Shown: positions 27,459 to 39,089 of the stretch, piece after piece
How the letters are laid out: the number at the start of each line of letters is the position of its first letter
How positions within the stretch are numbered: position 1 is the stretch's first letter
NCBI GenBank assembly: GCA_910573745.1
Contig: CAJSYI010000011.1
Location: forward strand, 16,315 to 80,314
From: Muribaculaceae bacterium
GTDB lineage: Bacteria; Bacteroidota; Bacteroidia; Bacteroidales; Muribaculaceae
DNA: 64,000 nucleotides
Direction: 5' to 3'
Translations under genes and position numbers: made by a program
Notes under the pieces: model-generated
Told to the model about the DNA's origin: nothing
Databases searched by the model: none
Seen by the model: only the letters and a program-made list of their open reading frames with translations

Positions 27459-27863
27459 TTAAGCTTTTTCGTTATTGATAGTGTCTACAAACAAAGTCAC
27501 ATGGTTGGAACGCTTGCGGATGCGGTAGCCGCGTCCCTGCGGAGCGGGACGGAGGCGCTTGAGCATCGGCGCACAGTCCACGAAGACCGTCTTCACATAA
27601 AGGTCGCCGGCCTCTGCCTTGCGCTCGGTTTTCTGCTCCCAGTTGGCAATTGCGGAGCGGAGAAGCTTCTCAACCTTTCTGGAAGCTTCCTTGTTGGAGA
27701 ATTTGAGGATGCCCAGGGCCTTGAATGCCTCCTGGCCGCGGATCATATCCACCACCAGGCGCATCTTGCGAGGCGACGAGGGGACATTGCGCAGCTTGGC
27801 GAAATACTCGCTTTTGCGGGCCTCCTTTATAGCGTCAGCTGATTGTCTTTTTCTTAAACCCAT
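27459..27863 (-). CDS. rplV: 50S ribosomal protein L22
   Basis: 134 residues; [15 protein letters not shown] and the exit-tunnel hairpin [19 protein letters not shown] are recognisable. Ten bases before rpsC. Confidence 0.98.
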   Translation of the reverse strand: MGLRKRQSADAIKEARKSEYFAKLRNVPSSPRKMRLVVDMIRGQEAFKALGILKFSNKEASRKVEKLLRSAIANWEQKTERKAEAGDLYVKTVFVDCAPMLKRLRPAPQGRGYRIRKRSNHVTLFVDTINNEKA

Positions 27864-27930
27864 TGTATTGTGTTCGTTTTTTGTTCTTTTTGGAATGCGG
27901 TATTCGGACTCTTGTCAGAAACGAGAAGCA

Positions 27931-28200
27931 TTACTTCTTCTTGTTGCCGGCATGTCCGCGGAATGTGCGCGTCGGTGCAAACTCACCCAGTTTGTGGCCC
28001 ACCATGTTCTCTGTCACGTAGACCGGGATGAACTTGTTGCCGTTGTGGACTGCGAAAGTGTGGCCTACGAAGTCCGGTGAGATCATCGAGGCGCGGCTCC
28101 ATGTCTTGATCACCGACTTCTTGCCGGATTCGTCCATGGCGGCCACTTTCTTTTCAAGCTTTACGCTTATAAACGGTCCTTTTTTAAGTGAACGACTCAT
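27931..28200 (-). CDS. rpsS: 30S ribosomal protein S19
   Basis: 89 residues beginning [15 protein letters not shown], with [22 protein letters not shown] and [16 protein letters not shown]. Normal length and order between rplB and rplV. Confidence 0.98.
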   Translation of the reverse strand: MSRSLKKGPFISVKLEKKVAAMDESGKKSVIKTWSRASMISPDFVGHTFAVHNGNKFIPVYVTENMVGHKLGEFAPTRTFRGHAGNKKK

Positions 28201-28225
28201 AATTGTGTCCTTAGATTAATCAAAT

Positions 28226-29092
28226 TTACTTTTTCCTTCTCTCAATGATGTACTTGTTCGAATGCTTCTTCGGCGAGCGCGTCTTCAGACCCTTGGCGTA
28301 GAGACCTGTGCGTGAACGCGGGTGGCCACCGGACTGACGGCCTTCACCACCACCCATCGGGTGGTCTACAGGGTTCATGACTACACCACGGTTGTGAGGA
28401 CGGCGGCCGAGCCAACGGCTGCGGCCTGCCTTGCCGCTCTGCTCAAGAGCATGCTCGGCATTGCCGACCACGCCGACGGTGGCGCGGCATGTGAGAAGCA
28501 CCTTGCGAGTTTCACCTGAAGGCAATTTGATAATCGCGTAGTCGCCTTCGCGCGAGGTGAGCTGAGCGAACGTTCCGGCCGAACGCGCCATAGCGGCGCC
28601 CTGTCCGGGACGGAGCTCAATACAATGGATCAGAGTACCCACGGGAATCTTCGACAAGGGAAGCGTGTTTCCGACCTCAGGAGCCGCATCGGGGCCGCTG
28701 ATCACGGTCTGTCCCACTTCAAGGCCGTTGGGCGCGATGATATACGCCTTTGAGCCGTCCTTGTAGTAGAGAAGCGCGATGCGTGCCGAACGGTTGGGAT
28801 CGTACTCGATGGTCTTCACCGTAGCCGGTATTCCGTCGTAGTTTCTCTTGAAATCTATCAGACGCAATTTTCTCTTGTGGCCGCCACCACGGTAGCGGGT
28901 GGAGAGCTGGCCGGCGGAGTTGCGGCCGCCGGTGGAGCGTTTTCCGACCGTAAGAGACTTTTCTGGTGCGTTAGCAGATGATTTGCGCACAACCAGCTCC
29001 CCGTCCTTGCGGACAGCCACTTCGCGCTTGAATACACCAATAATCTTGTGTCTTTGCCCAGGGGTAGTGGGCTTGAATTTCTTTACTGCCAT
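28226..29092 (-). CDS. rplB: 50S ribosomal protein L2
   Basis: 288 residues, slightly longer than the E. coli protein. [33 protein letters not shown] and the catalytic-site region [13 protein letters not shown] are present. A primary 23S rRNA binder needed for subunit association. Confidence 0.98.
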   Translation of the reverse strand: MAVKKFKPTTPGQRHKIIGVFKREVAVRKDGELVVRKSSANAPEKSLTVGKRSTGGRNSAGQLSTRYRGGGHKRKLRLIDFKRNYDGIPATVKTIEYDPNRSARIALLYYKDGSKAYIIAPNGLEVGQTVISGPDAAPEVGNTLPLSKIPVGTLIHCIELRPGQGAAMARSAGTFAQLTSREGDYAIIKLPSGETRKVLLTCRATVGVVGNAEHALEQSGKAGRSRWLGRRPHNRGVVMNPVDHPMGGGEGRQSGGHPRSRTGLYAKGLKTRSPKKHSNKYIIERRKK

Positions 29093-29098
29093 TATTCT

Positions 29099-29389
29099 TT
29101 AGATATTGCTATAGTAGTCGATTGTTTGTCCTTCCGCTACAGTTACGTATGCCTTCTTGAAGGCCGGCTTGCGGCCGCGGATCAGTCCCTTCTTGGTGTA
29201 GCGTTGCATACGCTTGCCTGCATAGTTCGCAGTGTTCACTCTCTCGACGCGGACATTGTAGAGCTTTTCGACGATGTCTTTGATCTGGAACTTGTTTGCG
29301 TCGGGCGAAACGGCGAAAGTGTAGCAGTTGAGCTTATCGCTGCAAGCGTTGGCCTTCTCGCTGATGATTGGTTTGATCTGGATATCCAT
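29099..29389 (-). CDS. rplW: 50S ribosomal protein L23
   Basis: 96 residues: IKPIISEKANACSDKLN and the conserved VERVNTANYAGKRMQRYTKK. It is the docking site for trigger factor and SRP at the tunnel exit. Six bases before rplB. Confidence 0.97.
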   Translation of the reverse strand: MDIQIKPIISEKANACSDKLNCYTFAVSPDANKFQIKDIVEKLYNVRVERVNTANYAGKRMQRYTKKGLIRGRKPAFKKAYVTVAEGQTIDYYSNI

Positions 29390-29403
29390 ATCGGTTCTCC
29401 TTT

Positions 29404-30036
29404 TTAGAATTCGTTAATGACTGCTACGCTGTCTTCTGTCACCAGAATCGCATCGTTGTTGAGCAGAGCGTAAGTATTGAGGTCGATAGCCTGCATCATA
29501 AGGGCGTTGGGCACATTGCGCACCGAAAGGAGCACATTGCGGTCCACACCGTTCATCACGAGCAGCACTTTCTTCTCGTCAAGGTTGAAAGCCTTGGCGA
29601 TGGCCATATAGCTCTTGGTCTTCGGGGCATCGAAAGTGAAGTTCTCCACTACGAAGATCTGGCCTTCCGCAGCCTTGGAAGTGAGGGCGATCTTGCGGGC
29701 AAGAGCCTTCATCTTCTTGTTGAGCTTGCTACGGTAGTCGCGGGGACGCGGACCGAACACCGTGCCGCCGCCGCGCAGCAGCGGAGAGTTGATGTCGCCG
29801 CGACGCGCACCGCCGCCGCCCTTCTGGCGTCCGAGCTTGCGGGTCGAGCCGCTGACCTCTGAACGTTCCTTGCTCTTGTGGGTTCCCTGACGCTGGTTGC
29901 CGAGATACTGCTTCACGCTGAGATAAACGGTGTGCTTAGCGTTGCCTTCATTCAGGTCGAGGCCAAAGACCTTATCGTTGAGGACGACTTTGCGCCCCGT
30001 ATCTTCACCTTTGATGTTGTAAACTACTGCTTCCAT
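29404..30036 (-). CDS. rplD: 50S ribosomal protein L4
   Basis: 210 residues. The extended tunnel loop carries [21 protein letters not shown] near 66-86. In E. coli L4 is the repressor of the S10 operon. The start codon overlaps the rplC stop by one base. Confidence 0.98.
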   Translation of the reverse strand: MEAVVYNIKGEDTGRKVVLNDKVFGLDLNEGNAKHTVYLSVKQYLGNQRQGTHKSKERSEVSGSTRKLGRQKGGGGARRGDINSPLLRGGGTVFGPRPRDYRSKLNKKMKALARKIALTSKAAEGQIFVVENFTFDAPKTKSYMAIAKAFNLDEKKVLLVMNGVDRNVLLSVRNVPNALMMQAIDLNTYALLNNDAILVTEDSVAVINEF

Positions 30037-30653
30037 TATTTCTCAACTAAAACGATTGAACCTTTGTGGCCCGGGATAGACCCCTTGATCATTAACAAAT
30101 TGTGCTCGGGGAGCACCTTTATCACCTGAAGGTTTTGGACAGTAACGCGCTCGTTGCCCATGTGTCCGGCCATACGAAGACCCTTGAACACCTTTGCGGG
30201 ATAGGAGCACGCGCCAATCGAACCCGGGGCGCGGAGACGGTTGTGCTGGCCATGCGTGGCCTGACCCACACCGCCGAAGCCATGACGCTTCACTACGCCC
30301 TGGAAACCTTTACCCTTGCTGGTGCCGACCACGTCGACAAAACTGCCTTCCGTGAAGAGATCCACGGTAAGCGTGTCGCCCAGCGAAGGGAGCGTCTCAA
30401 AAGATTTGAACTCGGCCAAGTGTCTTTGGGGAGCTACTCCGGCCTTCTTGAAGTGACCCGCCATAGGCTTGGTGGTGTGCTTATCCTTCTTATCCTGGAA
30501 GCCCACCTGAACAGCCTCATAGCCGTCGGTCTCCACTGTCTTGACCTGAGTAACCACGCAAGGACCTACTTCGATAACAGTGCACGGAATGTTTTTTCCG
30601 TCGGCACTGAAAACGGATGTCATTCCGATTTTCTTTCCTAATAATCCTGGCAT
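30036..30653 (-). CDS. rplC: 50S ribosomal protein L3
   Basis: 205 residues: [15 protein letters not shown] start, [17 protein letters not shown] near 115 and [18 protein letters not shown]. Separated from rpsJ by a 131-base gap with strong secondary structure. Confidence 0.98.
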   Translation of the reverse strand: MPGLLGKKIGMTSVFSADGKNIPCTVIEVGPCVVTQVKTVETDGYEAVQVGFQDKKDKHTTKPMAGHFKKAGVAPQRHLAEFKSFETLPSLGDTLTVDLFTEGSFVDVVGTSKGKGFQGVVKRHGFGGVGQATHGQHNRLRAPGSIGACSYPAKVFKGLRMAGHMGNERVTVQNLQVIKVLPEHNLLMIKGSIPGHKGSIVLVEK

Positions 30654-30721
30654 TTCTTTACTTTGATATTAAAACGTTGTTTTTTTGTATCTGTTGGTAG
30701 TTGGTTCGAGGAGTCGAGGGG

Positions 30722-30780
30722 AATTCCGGGCGCGGCCCACACAGGCATGAGCCAAAAACGGCCGCCGCCCGGAAATCCGG
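30722..30780 (-). promoter_or_regulatory. Structured rpsJ-rplC gap, candidate attenuator
   Basis: ATTCCGGGCGCGGCCC (30723-30738) can pair with GGCCGCCGCCCGGAAAT (30760-30776) apart from one extra base. On the transcribed strand a short CCGGATTTCCGG hairpin (about 30769-30780) competes with that long stem, and a GTTTTTG run lies in its loop. Alternative pairings of this kind suggest attenuation or a protein-binding switch. Confidence 0.4.
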
Positions 30781-30784
30781 TATG

Positions 30785-31090
30785 TCAGACTTTGATCGAA
30801 ACGTCAACGCCGCTGGGAAGCTCGAGCTTCATCAGCGCATCCACAGTCTTGGAAGTAGAGCTGTAGATGTCGATGAGACGCTGGAACGAGCAAAGCTGGA
30901 ACTGCTCGCGGGATTTCTTGTTGACGAAAGTCGAACGGTTGACAGTGAAGATGCGCTTGTGCGTGGGCAGAGGAATCGGACCGCTGACAACAGCACCGGT
31001 GGATTTCACCGTCTTTACGATCTTTTCTGCCGACTTGTCGACAAGATTGTGATCGTATGATTTGAGTTTGATTCTGATTTTTTGGCTCAT
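30785..31090 (-). CDS. rpsJ: 30S ribosomal protein S10
   Basis: 101 residues: [21 protein letters not shown] and [19 protein letters not shown]. It begins the S10 part of the cluster, 48 bases after fusA. S10 (NusE) also serves in transcription antitermination. Confidence 0.98.
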   Translation of the reverse strand: MSQKIRIKLKSYDHNLVDKSAEKIVKTVKSTGAVVSGPIPLPTHKRIFTVNRSTFVNKKSREQFQLCSFQRLIDIYSSTSKTVDALMKLELPSGVDVSIKV

Positions 31091-31138
31091 ATCTTTTGTG
31101 TATCTGTTCTGGTTAAAGAAGTGATGTGTCCCTGACGG

Positions 31139-33262
<2,124 letters not shown>

Positions 33263-33311
33263 TTCTTATATGGTTGAAAAACGTTCTCCTTGAAGAATGA
33301 AAATGGGGGGG

Positions 33312-33788
33312 TTAGAATCTGAAGTGAGCGAAAGCACGGTTTGCTTCGGCCATGCGGTGCATGTCCTCTTTGCGCTTAAACGCTCCGCCCTGGTCGTTGA
33401 AGGCATCGACGATTTCAGCGGCGAGCTTGCCGGCCATCGTCTTTCCGCCACGCTTGCGGGCATAGATGATGAGGTTCTTCATTGAGATCGACTCCTTGCG
33501 GTCCGGGCGGATTTCGGTAGGCACCTGGAAAGTGGCACCGCCTATGCGGCGCGACTTCACCTCCACCTGGGGAGTTACGTTTTCGAGAGCTTTCTTCCAT
33601 ATCTCAAGTGCAGACTTCTCCTCGTTGGGAAGCTTGCTTTTTACGATTTCGAGAGCCGAGTAGAAGATGGTGAATGCGGTGTTCTTCTTACCGTCATACA
33701 TCAGATGGTTCACGAACTTGGTAACACGGGAGTCATGGAAGACGGGGTCCGGAAGGATCACCCGTTTTTTTGGCTTTGCCTTTCTCAT
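33312..33788 (-). CDS. rpsG: 30S ribosomal protein S7
   Basis: 158 residues from the ATG giving [20 protein letters not shown]; the frame stays open 117 bases further upstream, but that extension has no S7 features. [20 protein letters not shown] and [13 protein letters not shown] are diagnostic. In E. coli S7 represses the str operon by binding the rpsL-rpsG intercistronic mRNA; here that gap is 258 bases and strongly folded. Confidence 0.97.
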   Translation of the reverse strand: MRKAKPKKRVILPDPVFHDSRVTKFVNHLMYDGKKNTAFTIFYSALEIVKSKLPNEEKSALEIWKKALENVTPQVEVKSRRIGGATFQVPTEIRPDRKESISMKNLIIYARKRGGKTMAGKLAAEIVDAFNDQGGAFKRKEDMHRMAEANRAFAHFRF

Positions 33789-33839
33789 TGGTTTAGAAAA
33801 AACGTGTTGTTTTTGTTTTTGGCTGCTTCTCAGATCTTC

Positions 33840-33898
33840 AATCCCCACGCCCGGCTGAGAGGGCCGTCGTGCAAACCGCAACGTGTGCGCCGGGGATT
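33840..33898 (-). promoter_or_regulatory. Hairpin in the rpsL-rpsG gap, candidate S7 autoregulatory site
   Basis: AATCCCC (33840-33846) pairs perfectly with GGGGATT (33892-33898), with further GC-rich pairings inside (CGCCCGGC with GCGCCGG-type segments). A second hairpin AGCGAA/TTCGCT lies near 33909-33930. The position, between the S12 and S7 genes, is where E. coli S7 binds its own mRNA. Confidence 0.5.
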
Positions 33899-34046
33899 TA
33901 CTCAACCTTTAGCGAAACACTGCGTTCGCTCTATATATTATGGCGTAAAACCATTCTTGCGAAGAGCGGGCAGATTCCGCAGATAGCCGTCCAAAATAAA
34001 TCAAAAACGAGATTAAAAATTTGTTGATGATTTAGGTAAGGGCGGC

Positions 34047-34430
34047 TTATTTCTTAGCTGCCTTGGGACGCTTCGCACCGTACTTGGAGCGACGCTGTGT
34101 GCGGCCCTGCACGCCTGCCGTGTCAAGGGTGCCGCGAACGATGTGATAACGCACACCGGGAAGGTCTTTCACACGACCGCCACGCACCATCACGATGGAG
34201 TGCTCCTGGAGGTTGTGTCCCTCACCGGGGATGTAGGAGTTGACCTCCTTGCCGTTGGTGAGACGCACACGAGCCACCTTACGCATAGCCGAGTTAGGCT
34301 TTTTGGGGGTAGTGGTGTAGACCCTGACACAGACACCGCGACGCTGGGGGCATGAGTCCAAAGCGGGCGATTTGCTCTTGTCCTTGAGAGCCGCGCGTCC
34401 TTTTCTTACTAATTGCTGAATAGTAGGCAT
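34047..34430 (-). CDS. rpsL: 30S ribosomal protein S12
   Basis: 127 residues: [20 protein letters not shown] start, the decoding loop [18 protein letters not shown] (Lys43-type region) and [20 protein letters not shown]. First gene of the supercluster, with a strong promoter about 160 bases upstream. Confidence 0.98.
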   Translation of the reverse strand: MPTIQQLVRKGRAALKDKSKSPALDSCPQRRGVCVRVYTTTPKKPNSAMRKVARVRLTNGKEVNSYIPGEGHNLQEHSIVMVRGGRVKDLPGVRYHIVRGTLDTAGVQGRTQRRSKYGAKRPKAAKK

Positions 34431-34522
34431 CTTAGTTTGTTGTTACTTATGTTTGTTTATAAAATCCTTTTTCAAACGCTTCTCCGAGGCATCCGCAACA
34501 TCGCGACCGCACCCACGCCATA

Positions 34523-34552
34523 CAATCAACCGATTAACAATCAACCGATTAA
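34523..34552. repeat. Perfect tandem 15-bp duplication in the rpsL leader
   Basis: CAATCAACCGATTAA occurs twice without interruption (34523-34537 and 34538-34552), about 35 bases downstream of the -7 box on the minus strand. Confidence 0.85.
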
Positions 34553-34587
34553 CTGCCACGAAAGTACATTTTGCCCCTAAAGCGATG

Positions 34588-34619
34588 CAAAGTTACTAAC
34601 AATTAGCGTCTTATGCAAA
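34588..34619 (-). promoter_or_regulatory. Promoter of the rpsL-initiated supercluster
   Basis: On the minus strand: TTTG (34616-34619), 20 bases, TAACTTTG (34588-34595), a full consensus match. The leader to rpsL would be about 150 nt. Confidence 0.88.
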
Positions 34620-34756
34620 TTTTCCGTCCATAAAAAACAACCGTCCCAAAAAACCACTTTGCAAAAACGAACCAAAAACGGCCGCATGATGTTATAATGG
34701 CAGAAAATCGTTTCATGACGTTAGGTTAGTTTGAAAAAGTATTATGGAAAACATTG

Positions 34757-34788
34757 CAGAGCCGGAAGTCGCGAGACCTCCGGCTCTG
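34757..34788. terminator. Hairpin downstream of the carbonic anhydrase gene
   Basis: CAGAGCCGGAAGTC (34757-34770) pairs with GACCTCCGGCTCTG (34775-34788), 13 of 14 positions, 4-nt loop. It is followed by TTTCATTTG on the plus strand and by CAATGTTTTCC on the minus strand. It may end the minus-strand carbonic anhydrase transcript. Confidence 0.6.
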
Positions 34789-34856
34789 TTTCATTTGTCC
34801 GCATCAGATTCAGAGGCCGTCTGAAAACCGCCAGACGACACCTCTGACCCGTGCCG

Positions 34857-35381
34857 TCATTCCTGTGTGTCTTCGTACCATTTGGAGTACATCAGATAGT
34901 TGCGGGCTATCTTGACGTTCATCTCCTTGGCCTTCTCCGGCTCTACCATCTTGACGAACTTGGCAGGAGCGCCGGCCCAAAGCTCGTGCGCACCGATTTT
35001 CGTGCGGCTCAGCACCACGGATCCGGCAGCCACAAGCGCGCCCTCTCCCACTTCGGCATCGTCCATCACGACCGCACCCATGCCAATCAAGGCATAGTCG
35101 TGTATCTTCGCGCCGTGTATCACCACATTATGCCCTATCGACACGTCATCTCCGATTTCAATGGTCGATTTCTGATAGAGCGTGTGCAGGACGCTTCCGT
35201 CCTGTATGTTCACGCGGTTGCCTATGCGGATGGAATTGACGTCGCCACGGAGCACCGTGCCGAACCAGACGCTGCATTCGTCGCCCATCACGACATCACC
35301 TATCACACAGGCGTTGTCCGCCAAAAAGCAATCCTTTCCTATTTCAGGCGTAAAGCCCCTTACTGATCTTATTATGGCCAT
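34857..35381 (-). CDS. Gamma-class carbonic anhydrase family protein
   Basis: 174 residues, a left-handed beta-helix built of hexapeptide repeats (VIGDVVMGDECSVWFGTVLRGD). Probable zinc ligands are His66 (SVLHTLY), His84 and His89 (GHNVVIHG). Members of this YrdA/PaaY-like group either hydrate CO2 or act as CoA-ester hydrolases, so the activity is not certain. It is monocistronic, between the supercluster promoter and the aminopeptidase gene. Confidence 0.92.
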   Translation of the reverse strand: MAIIRSVRGFTPEIGKDCFLADNACVIGDVVMGDECSVWFGTVLRGDVNSIRIGNRVNIQDGSVLHTLYQKSTIEIGDDVSIGHNVVIHGAKIHDYALIGMGAVVMDDAEVGEGALVAAGSVVLSRTKIGAHELWAGAPAKFVKMVEPEKAKEMNVKIARNYLMYSKWYEDTQE

Positions 35382-35424
35382 GTTAGTTTGGTTTCCGAGT
35401 ATCGGGTAAAATGGACTTTTTCAC

Positions 35425-37224
35425 TTATTTGCTACGGGAAATCGGAGCAGTCTTCTTCTCTATCCAGGCAGCCTCCTCAGCCGAAAGGAGCGGAGTCAGA
35501 CGACGGCGCACCTCCGCATGGTAGGCATTCACCCATTCTATTTCAGCATCCGTCATTATTTCCGTCTGCATAAGGGCAGTGTCGAACGGGAAGAGGGTCA
35601 TCGTGTCGAACTTGTAGAAACGTCCGAACTCCGTCTCCATCGCCGGGACGGTTACGATGAGGTTTTCCAGACGTATGCCATAGCGACCCTCAAGGTAGAG
35701 GCCAGGCTCGTTGCTCGTGATCATTCCCGGCTGGAGCGGCGTCGGGTTGATGTTGAGGCGGATGTTCTGCGGGCCTTCATGGCAATTGATGAAGAAGCCC
35801 ACGCCATGGCCGGTGCCGTGATAGTAAGCCTTGCCTTCATTCCACAGGAACTGGCGTGCGAAAGCGTCGAGCTGGTGTCCGGTGGTGCCTTCAGGGAACA
35901 CGGCCGTGCCGAGGGCTATGTGGCCTTTGAGCACAAGCGTGAAGTCGTGCTTCTGCTCCTCCGCAGGCGTGCCAAGAGCCACGGTGCGGGTGATGTCAGT
36001 GGTGCCGTAAGTGTACTGTCCGCCGGAATCCACAAGCAGGAGGCCGTCCCCTTCAATCGCGACGTCAGTCTCTTCGGTGGCCTCATAATGCACTATCGCG
36101 CCATGCCCGTTCCATCCGAGGATTGCCGAGAAGCTCTCGTCAACGCATGCCGGATCGGCCAGACGCAACGCGCGCAGCCGCTTTCCGAGCTCCACCTCTG
36201 TGAGCTTGCCCGAAGGATATTCCTTTTCCACCATCATGAAAAAGCGGGTAAGGGCGACTCCGTCCTTTTCCATTGCTGTGGCGAGGTTTTTCAGCATTGT
36301 GGGATTCTTTATGCTTTTGAGCTTGGCCACACGCGAACCGCCGAAGACCGGGGTACACCCCACCTTGTCGTAGATTCCGCGCGCCGTCTTCTCCGGATCG
36401 AGGAGCAAGCGCGTCTCTTTCGGAAGCGCAGCCACAAACGAGAGCACATCTTCATATCCCTTGACTTCGATGCCGTATTTGTCGAGATGGGCCTTCACAT
36501 CGGCATTCACCTTCTCCGCATCAACGAAAAGTATGCGGCGGGACTCGTCGAGATAAAGGAATCCCACGAAAATCGGAGAAAAGTTGATGTCGCCGGCCGT
36601 GCGCAGGTTGGTTGCCCACGCAATGTCGTCGAGAGCGGACAGGAGCACCGCGTTGGCAAGCTCAGCCTTCACCTCTGCAAGGACGCGCCTGATTTTGGAA
36701 TCAACGGTTTCGCCTACGATTCCTTCATCATGGATGAACAGCTCGTTCTTCGGACGCTGGGGGCGATCCGGATATATGTAGTCGAACTGCGGGAAACCGT
36801 CGTTGAGCCCGATTCCGTTGTCGGAAAGCTCCTGCTGGAGACGCTGGGCAAGCGAGACGGAGAACGTCATTCCGTCGATGCCTACCGTCTGCCCTTCCTT
36901 CAAATGCCCGGCGAGCCAGCCGATGAGGTCAACCGCCTCCGGGCCGTCCTCCTTCATCATCTTGAAGCCAGTGTCCTTCAGCTGCTCTTCAGCCTGGATG
37001 AAATAGCGGGAATCAGTCCAGCAATAAGCCTCGTCCATAAGGACTACGGCTGTGCCGTTGGTGCCGTTGCCCGACTCGAAACCCGTGAGCCATTCGCGGC
37101 CGCGCCAATGATGCGGCGGCAGCTCGCTCTGATGAGGGTCGGTGCCGGTTATGACCACGGCATCAATGCCGTGCTGCTTCATCACCTCGCGCAGGCGCGT
37201 GAGGTATTCGAAATTCTTCTTCAT
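35425..37224 (-). CDS. pepP: Xaa-Pro aminopeptidase, M24B family
   Basis: 599 residues, three-domain architecture: two creatinase-like N-terminal domains and a C-terminal pita-bread metallopeptidase domain. Metal-ligand motifs are DSGGQYTYGTTDITRT near 398-413, GTGHGVG near 470, and EPGLYLEGRYGIRLE near 505-520. It releases an N-terminal residue preceding proline. I start at the ATG giving MKKNFEYLTRLREVM; the frame stays open 378 bases upstream, but that runs through the promoter region and into ftcD. Divergent from ftcD. Confidence 0.94.
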   Translation of the reverse strand: MKKNFEYLTRLREVMKQHGIDAVVITGTDPHQSELPPHHWRGREWLTGFESGNGTNGTAVVLMDEAYCWTDSRYFIQAEEQLKDTGFKMMKEDGPEAVDLIGWLAGHLKEGQTVGIDGMTFSVSLAQRLQQELSDNGIGLNDGFPQFDYIYPDRPQRPKNELFIHDEGIVGETVDSKIRRVLAEVKAELANAVLLSALDDIAWATNLRTAGDINFSPIFVGFLYLDESRRILFVDAEKVNADVKAHLDKYGIEVKGYEDVLSFVAALPKETRLLLDPEKTARGIYDKVGCTPVFGGSRVAKLKSIKNPTMLKNLATAMEKDGVALTRFFMMVEKEYPSGKLTEVELGKRLRALRLADPACVDESFSAILGWNGHGAIVHYEATEETDVAIEGDGLLLVDSGGQYTYGTTDITRTVALGTPAEEQKHDFTLVLKGHIALGTAVFPEGTTGHQLDAFARQFLWNEGKAYYHGTGHGVGFFINCHEGPQNIRLNINPTPLQPGMITSNEPGLYLEGRYGIRLENLIVTVPAMETEFGRFYKFDTMTLFPFDTALMQTEIMTDAEIEWVNAYHAEVRRRLTPLLSAEEAAWIEKKTAPISRSK

Positions 37225-37262
37225 TATCTTTGGTATTGGGTTTGCATATATTAATGAGGCCG

Positions 37263-37293
37263 TAAAATTACAAAAAAAATCCCTTATCTCCAA
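37263..37293 (-). promoter_or_regulatory. pepP promoter
   Basis: On the minus strand: TTG (37291-37293), 20 bases, TAATTTTA (37263-37270, last base off consensus). About 39 bases before the start codon. Confidence 0.55.
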
Positions 37294-37332
37294 TTCCGTG
37301 CAGAAACTTTCACGTAACTCGGAAATAATGCG

Positions 37333-37340
37333 TAATTTTG
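37333..37340 (+). promoter_or_regulatory. ftcD promoter -7 box
   Basis: TAATTTTG, a full match, 36 bases before the ftcD start. A weak TTTC lies about 21 bases upstream as a possible -33. Confidence 0.65.
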
Positions 37341-37375
37341 CAGCCATAAAGGAACAATCATTTTTATCAGTACCG

Positions 37376-39070
37376 ATGAAAACCCGTATAATCGAATGTG
37401 TCCCCAATTTCTCAGAGGGACGCGACCTTGCCAAAATCAAGGAAATCACCAACGCGATAGAAAAAGTAAAAGGCATCAAACTGCTTGACGTAGACCCGGG
37501 CGACGCCACCAACCGTACGGTGGTGACTTTCGTGGGCGAACCCGAAGCGGTGGTAGAGGCCGCTTTCCAGGGAATCAGGCGCGCCGCCGAACTCATCGAC
37601 ATGCGCGGCCATCACGGCGCGCATCCACGAATGGGCGCGACCGACGTATGCCCGCTCATCCCAGTGGCCGGCGTTACGCTTGAGGAATGCGCCCAGCTCG
37701 CACGCAAGCTCGCCGAGCGCGTGGCAACAGAGCTGAACGTGCCGACATATTGCTACGAGGCAGCCGCTTTCACCCCCGAACGCAGCAACCTCGCGGTCTG
37801 CCGCGCAGGCGAATACGAGGCACTTCCGGAAAAGATGGGCAACAAGGACAAAGGCCCCGACTTCGGCAACCGCCCGTTCGACGAGGGTGTGGCACGCACC
37901 GGAGCCACAACAATCGGCGCACGCGACTTCCTCATCGCCGTGAACTACAACCTTAACACGACCTCCACCCGTCGCGCCAACGCCATAGCTTTCGACGTGC
38001 GCGAGAAAGGACGTCCGATGCGTGAAGGCGGAAAGGTTACCGGCAAACCCATAAAGGACGAGAACGGCAAACCCATCAACATCCCAGGCACGCTCAAAGG
38101 CACAAAGGCAATAGGCTGGTTCATCGATGAATACGGAATCGCACAGGTTTCGATGAACATCACCGACATAGCCACGACTCCGCTCCACGTAGCCTTCGAC
38201 GAAGTCTGCAAGAAAGCCAACGAACGCGGCGTACGCGTTACCGGCACCGAAATCGTGGGCCTCGTGCCGAAACGCACGCTCATCGACGCAGGCAAACACT
38301 TCCTCCGCAAACAGCACCGTTCGGTCGGAATCCCCGACAGCGAAATCATCCGAATCGCAGTGAAGTCGATGGGACTTGACGAACTCAAGCCGTTCGACCC
38401 GAAAGAGAAGGTGATAGAATATCTCGTGGAAGACACCGACTCCAAGAAGCTCATCGACCTGACCGCCCGCGGACTCGCGGAAGAGACGGCCAGCGAATCG
38501 CCAGCCCCTGGCGGCGGCTCGATCTCCGCCTACATGGGTGCGCTCGCCGCCGCCCTCGGCACCATGGTGGCCAACCTCACCTCCCACAAAGCCGCATACG
38601 ACGACCGTTGGGAGGAATTCTCCAATGCCGCGGAAAAAGGGCAGGAACTCATGGAACGCCTCCTCCACCTCGTTGACGAGGACACTGCCGCATTCAACCG
38701 AATCATGGATGTGTTCGCGATGCCCAAGAAGACCGATGCAGAAAAGGCCGCACGCGCAGAGGCAATGGAGAGCGCTACGCTCTACGCCACGGAAGTGCCC
38801 TTGCACACTATGGAAACTGCATTCGAGACGTTCGACCTCCTCCGCAACATGGCATCAAACGGCAACCCTGCATCAGTTACCGACGCCGGCGTAGGCACAC
38901 TCGCGGCACGCGCCGCAGTGCGCGGAGCGTTCCTCAACGTCAAAATCAACGCTTCCGGTCTCAAAGACCGCGCAAAAGCCGACGCGCTCATCGCACGCGG
39001 ATCCGAAATCGAAGAGAAAGCCGCCAAAGCCGAGGCCGAAATCCTCGACGTGGTGAACTCCAAGATCTGA
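37376..39070 (+). CDS. ftcD: Bifunctional glutamate formiminotransferase / formimidoyl-THF cyclodeaminase
   Basis: 564 residues. The N-terminal formiminotransferase part (about 1-330) has IIECVPNFSEGRD and the catalytic-histidine region GHHGAHPRMGATDVCP. The C-terminal cyclodeaminase part (about 350-564) has ESPAPGGGSISAYMGALAAAL. It moves the formimino group of histidine breakdown to tetrahydrofolate. I start at MKTRIIECVPN, just after a promoter box; the frame is open further upstream but overlaps pepP. No hut genes are adjacent, unlike Bacteroides where ftcD commonly lies near hutH/hutI (recollection). A strong terminator follows. Confidence 0.95.
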   Translation: MKTRIIECVPNFSEGRDLAKIKEITNAIEKVKGIKLLDVDPGDATNRTVVTFVGEPEAVVEAAFQGIRRAAELIDMRGHHGAHPRMGATDVCPLIPVAGVTLEECAQLARKLAERVATELNVPTYCYEAAAFTPERSNLAVCRAGEYEALPEKMGNKDKGPDFGNRPFDEGVARTGATTIGARDFLIAVNYNLNTTSTRRANAIAFDVREKGRPMREGGKVTGKPIKDENGKPINIPGTLKGTKAIGWFIDEYGIAQVSMNITDIATTPLHVAFDEVCKKANERGVRVTGTEIVGLVPKRTLIDAGKHFLRKQHRSVGIPDSEIIRIAVKSMGLDELKPFDPKEKVIEYLVEDTDSKKLIDLTARGLAEETASESPAPGGGSISAYMGALAAALGTMVANLTSHKAAYDDRWEEFSNAAEKGQELMERLLHLVDEDTAAFNRIMDVFAMPKKTDAEKAARAEAMESATLYATEVPLHTMETAFETFDLLRNMASNGNPASVTDAGVGTLAARAAVRGAFLNVKINASGLKDRAKADALIARGSEIEEKAAKAEAEILDVVNSKI

Positions 39071-39089
39071 CATTCATCCGGCAAAGCAA

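Larger units (their letters stand above)
34431..34856. other. Intergenic region with the supercluster promoter, a tandem repeat and a terminator
   Basis: It holds, from left to right, the rpsL leader, a perfect tandem 15-mer at 34523-34552, the str promoter at 34588-34619, an A-rich stretch without features (34620-34750), a terminator-type hairpin at 34757-34788 and a smaller palindrome near 34814-34845. No gene was seen. Confidence 0.7.

Noticed and set aside
34690..34760. Sigma70-like TATAAT followed by a terminator on the plus strand as a small RNA
   Set aside because: This lineage uses TAnnTTTG boxes; a lone TATAAT in AT-rich DNA is not convincing.
34814..34845. TCAGAGG...CCTCTGA palindrome as another GAG-type mobile element
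   Set aside because: The flanks TCA and TGA are inverted, not direct, copies, and the inside is only about 30 bases; it is better seen as a plain hairpin.
35518..38806. Very long antisense frames (578 codons opposite pepP; 464 codons opposite ftcD)
   Set aside because: They mirror well-recognised genes in GC-rich DNA and have His/Val/Cys-rich translations typical of antisense shadows.
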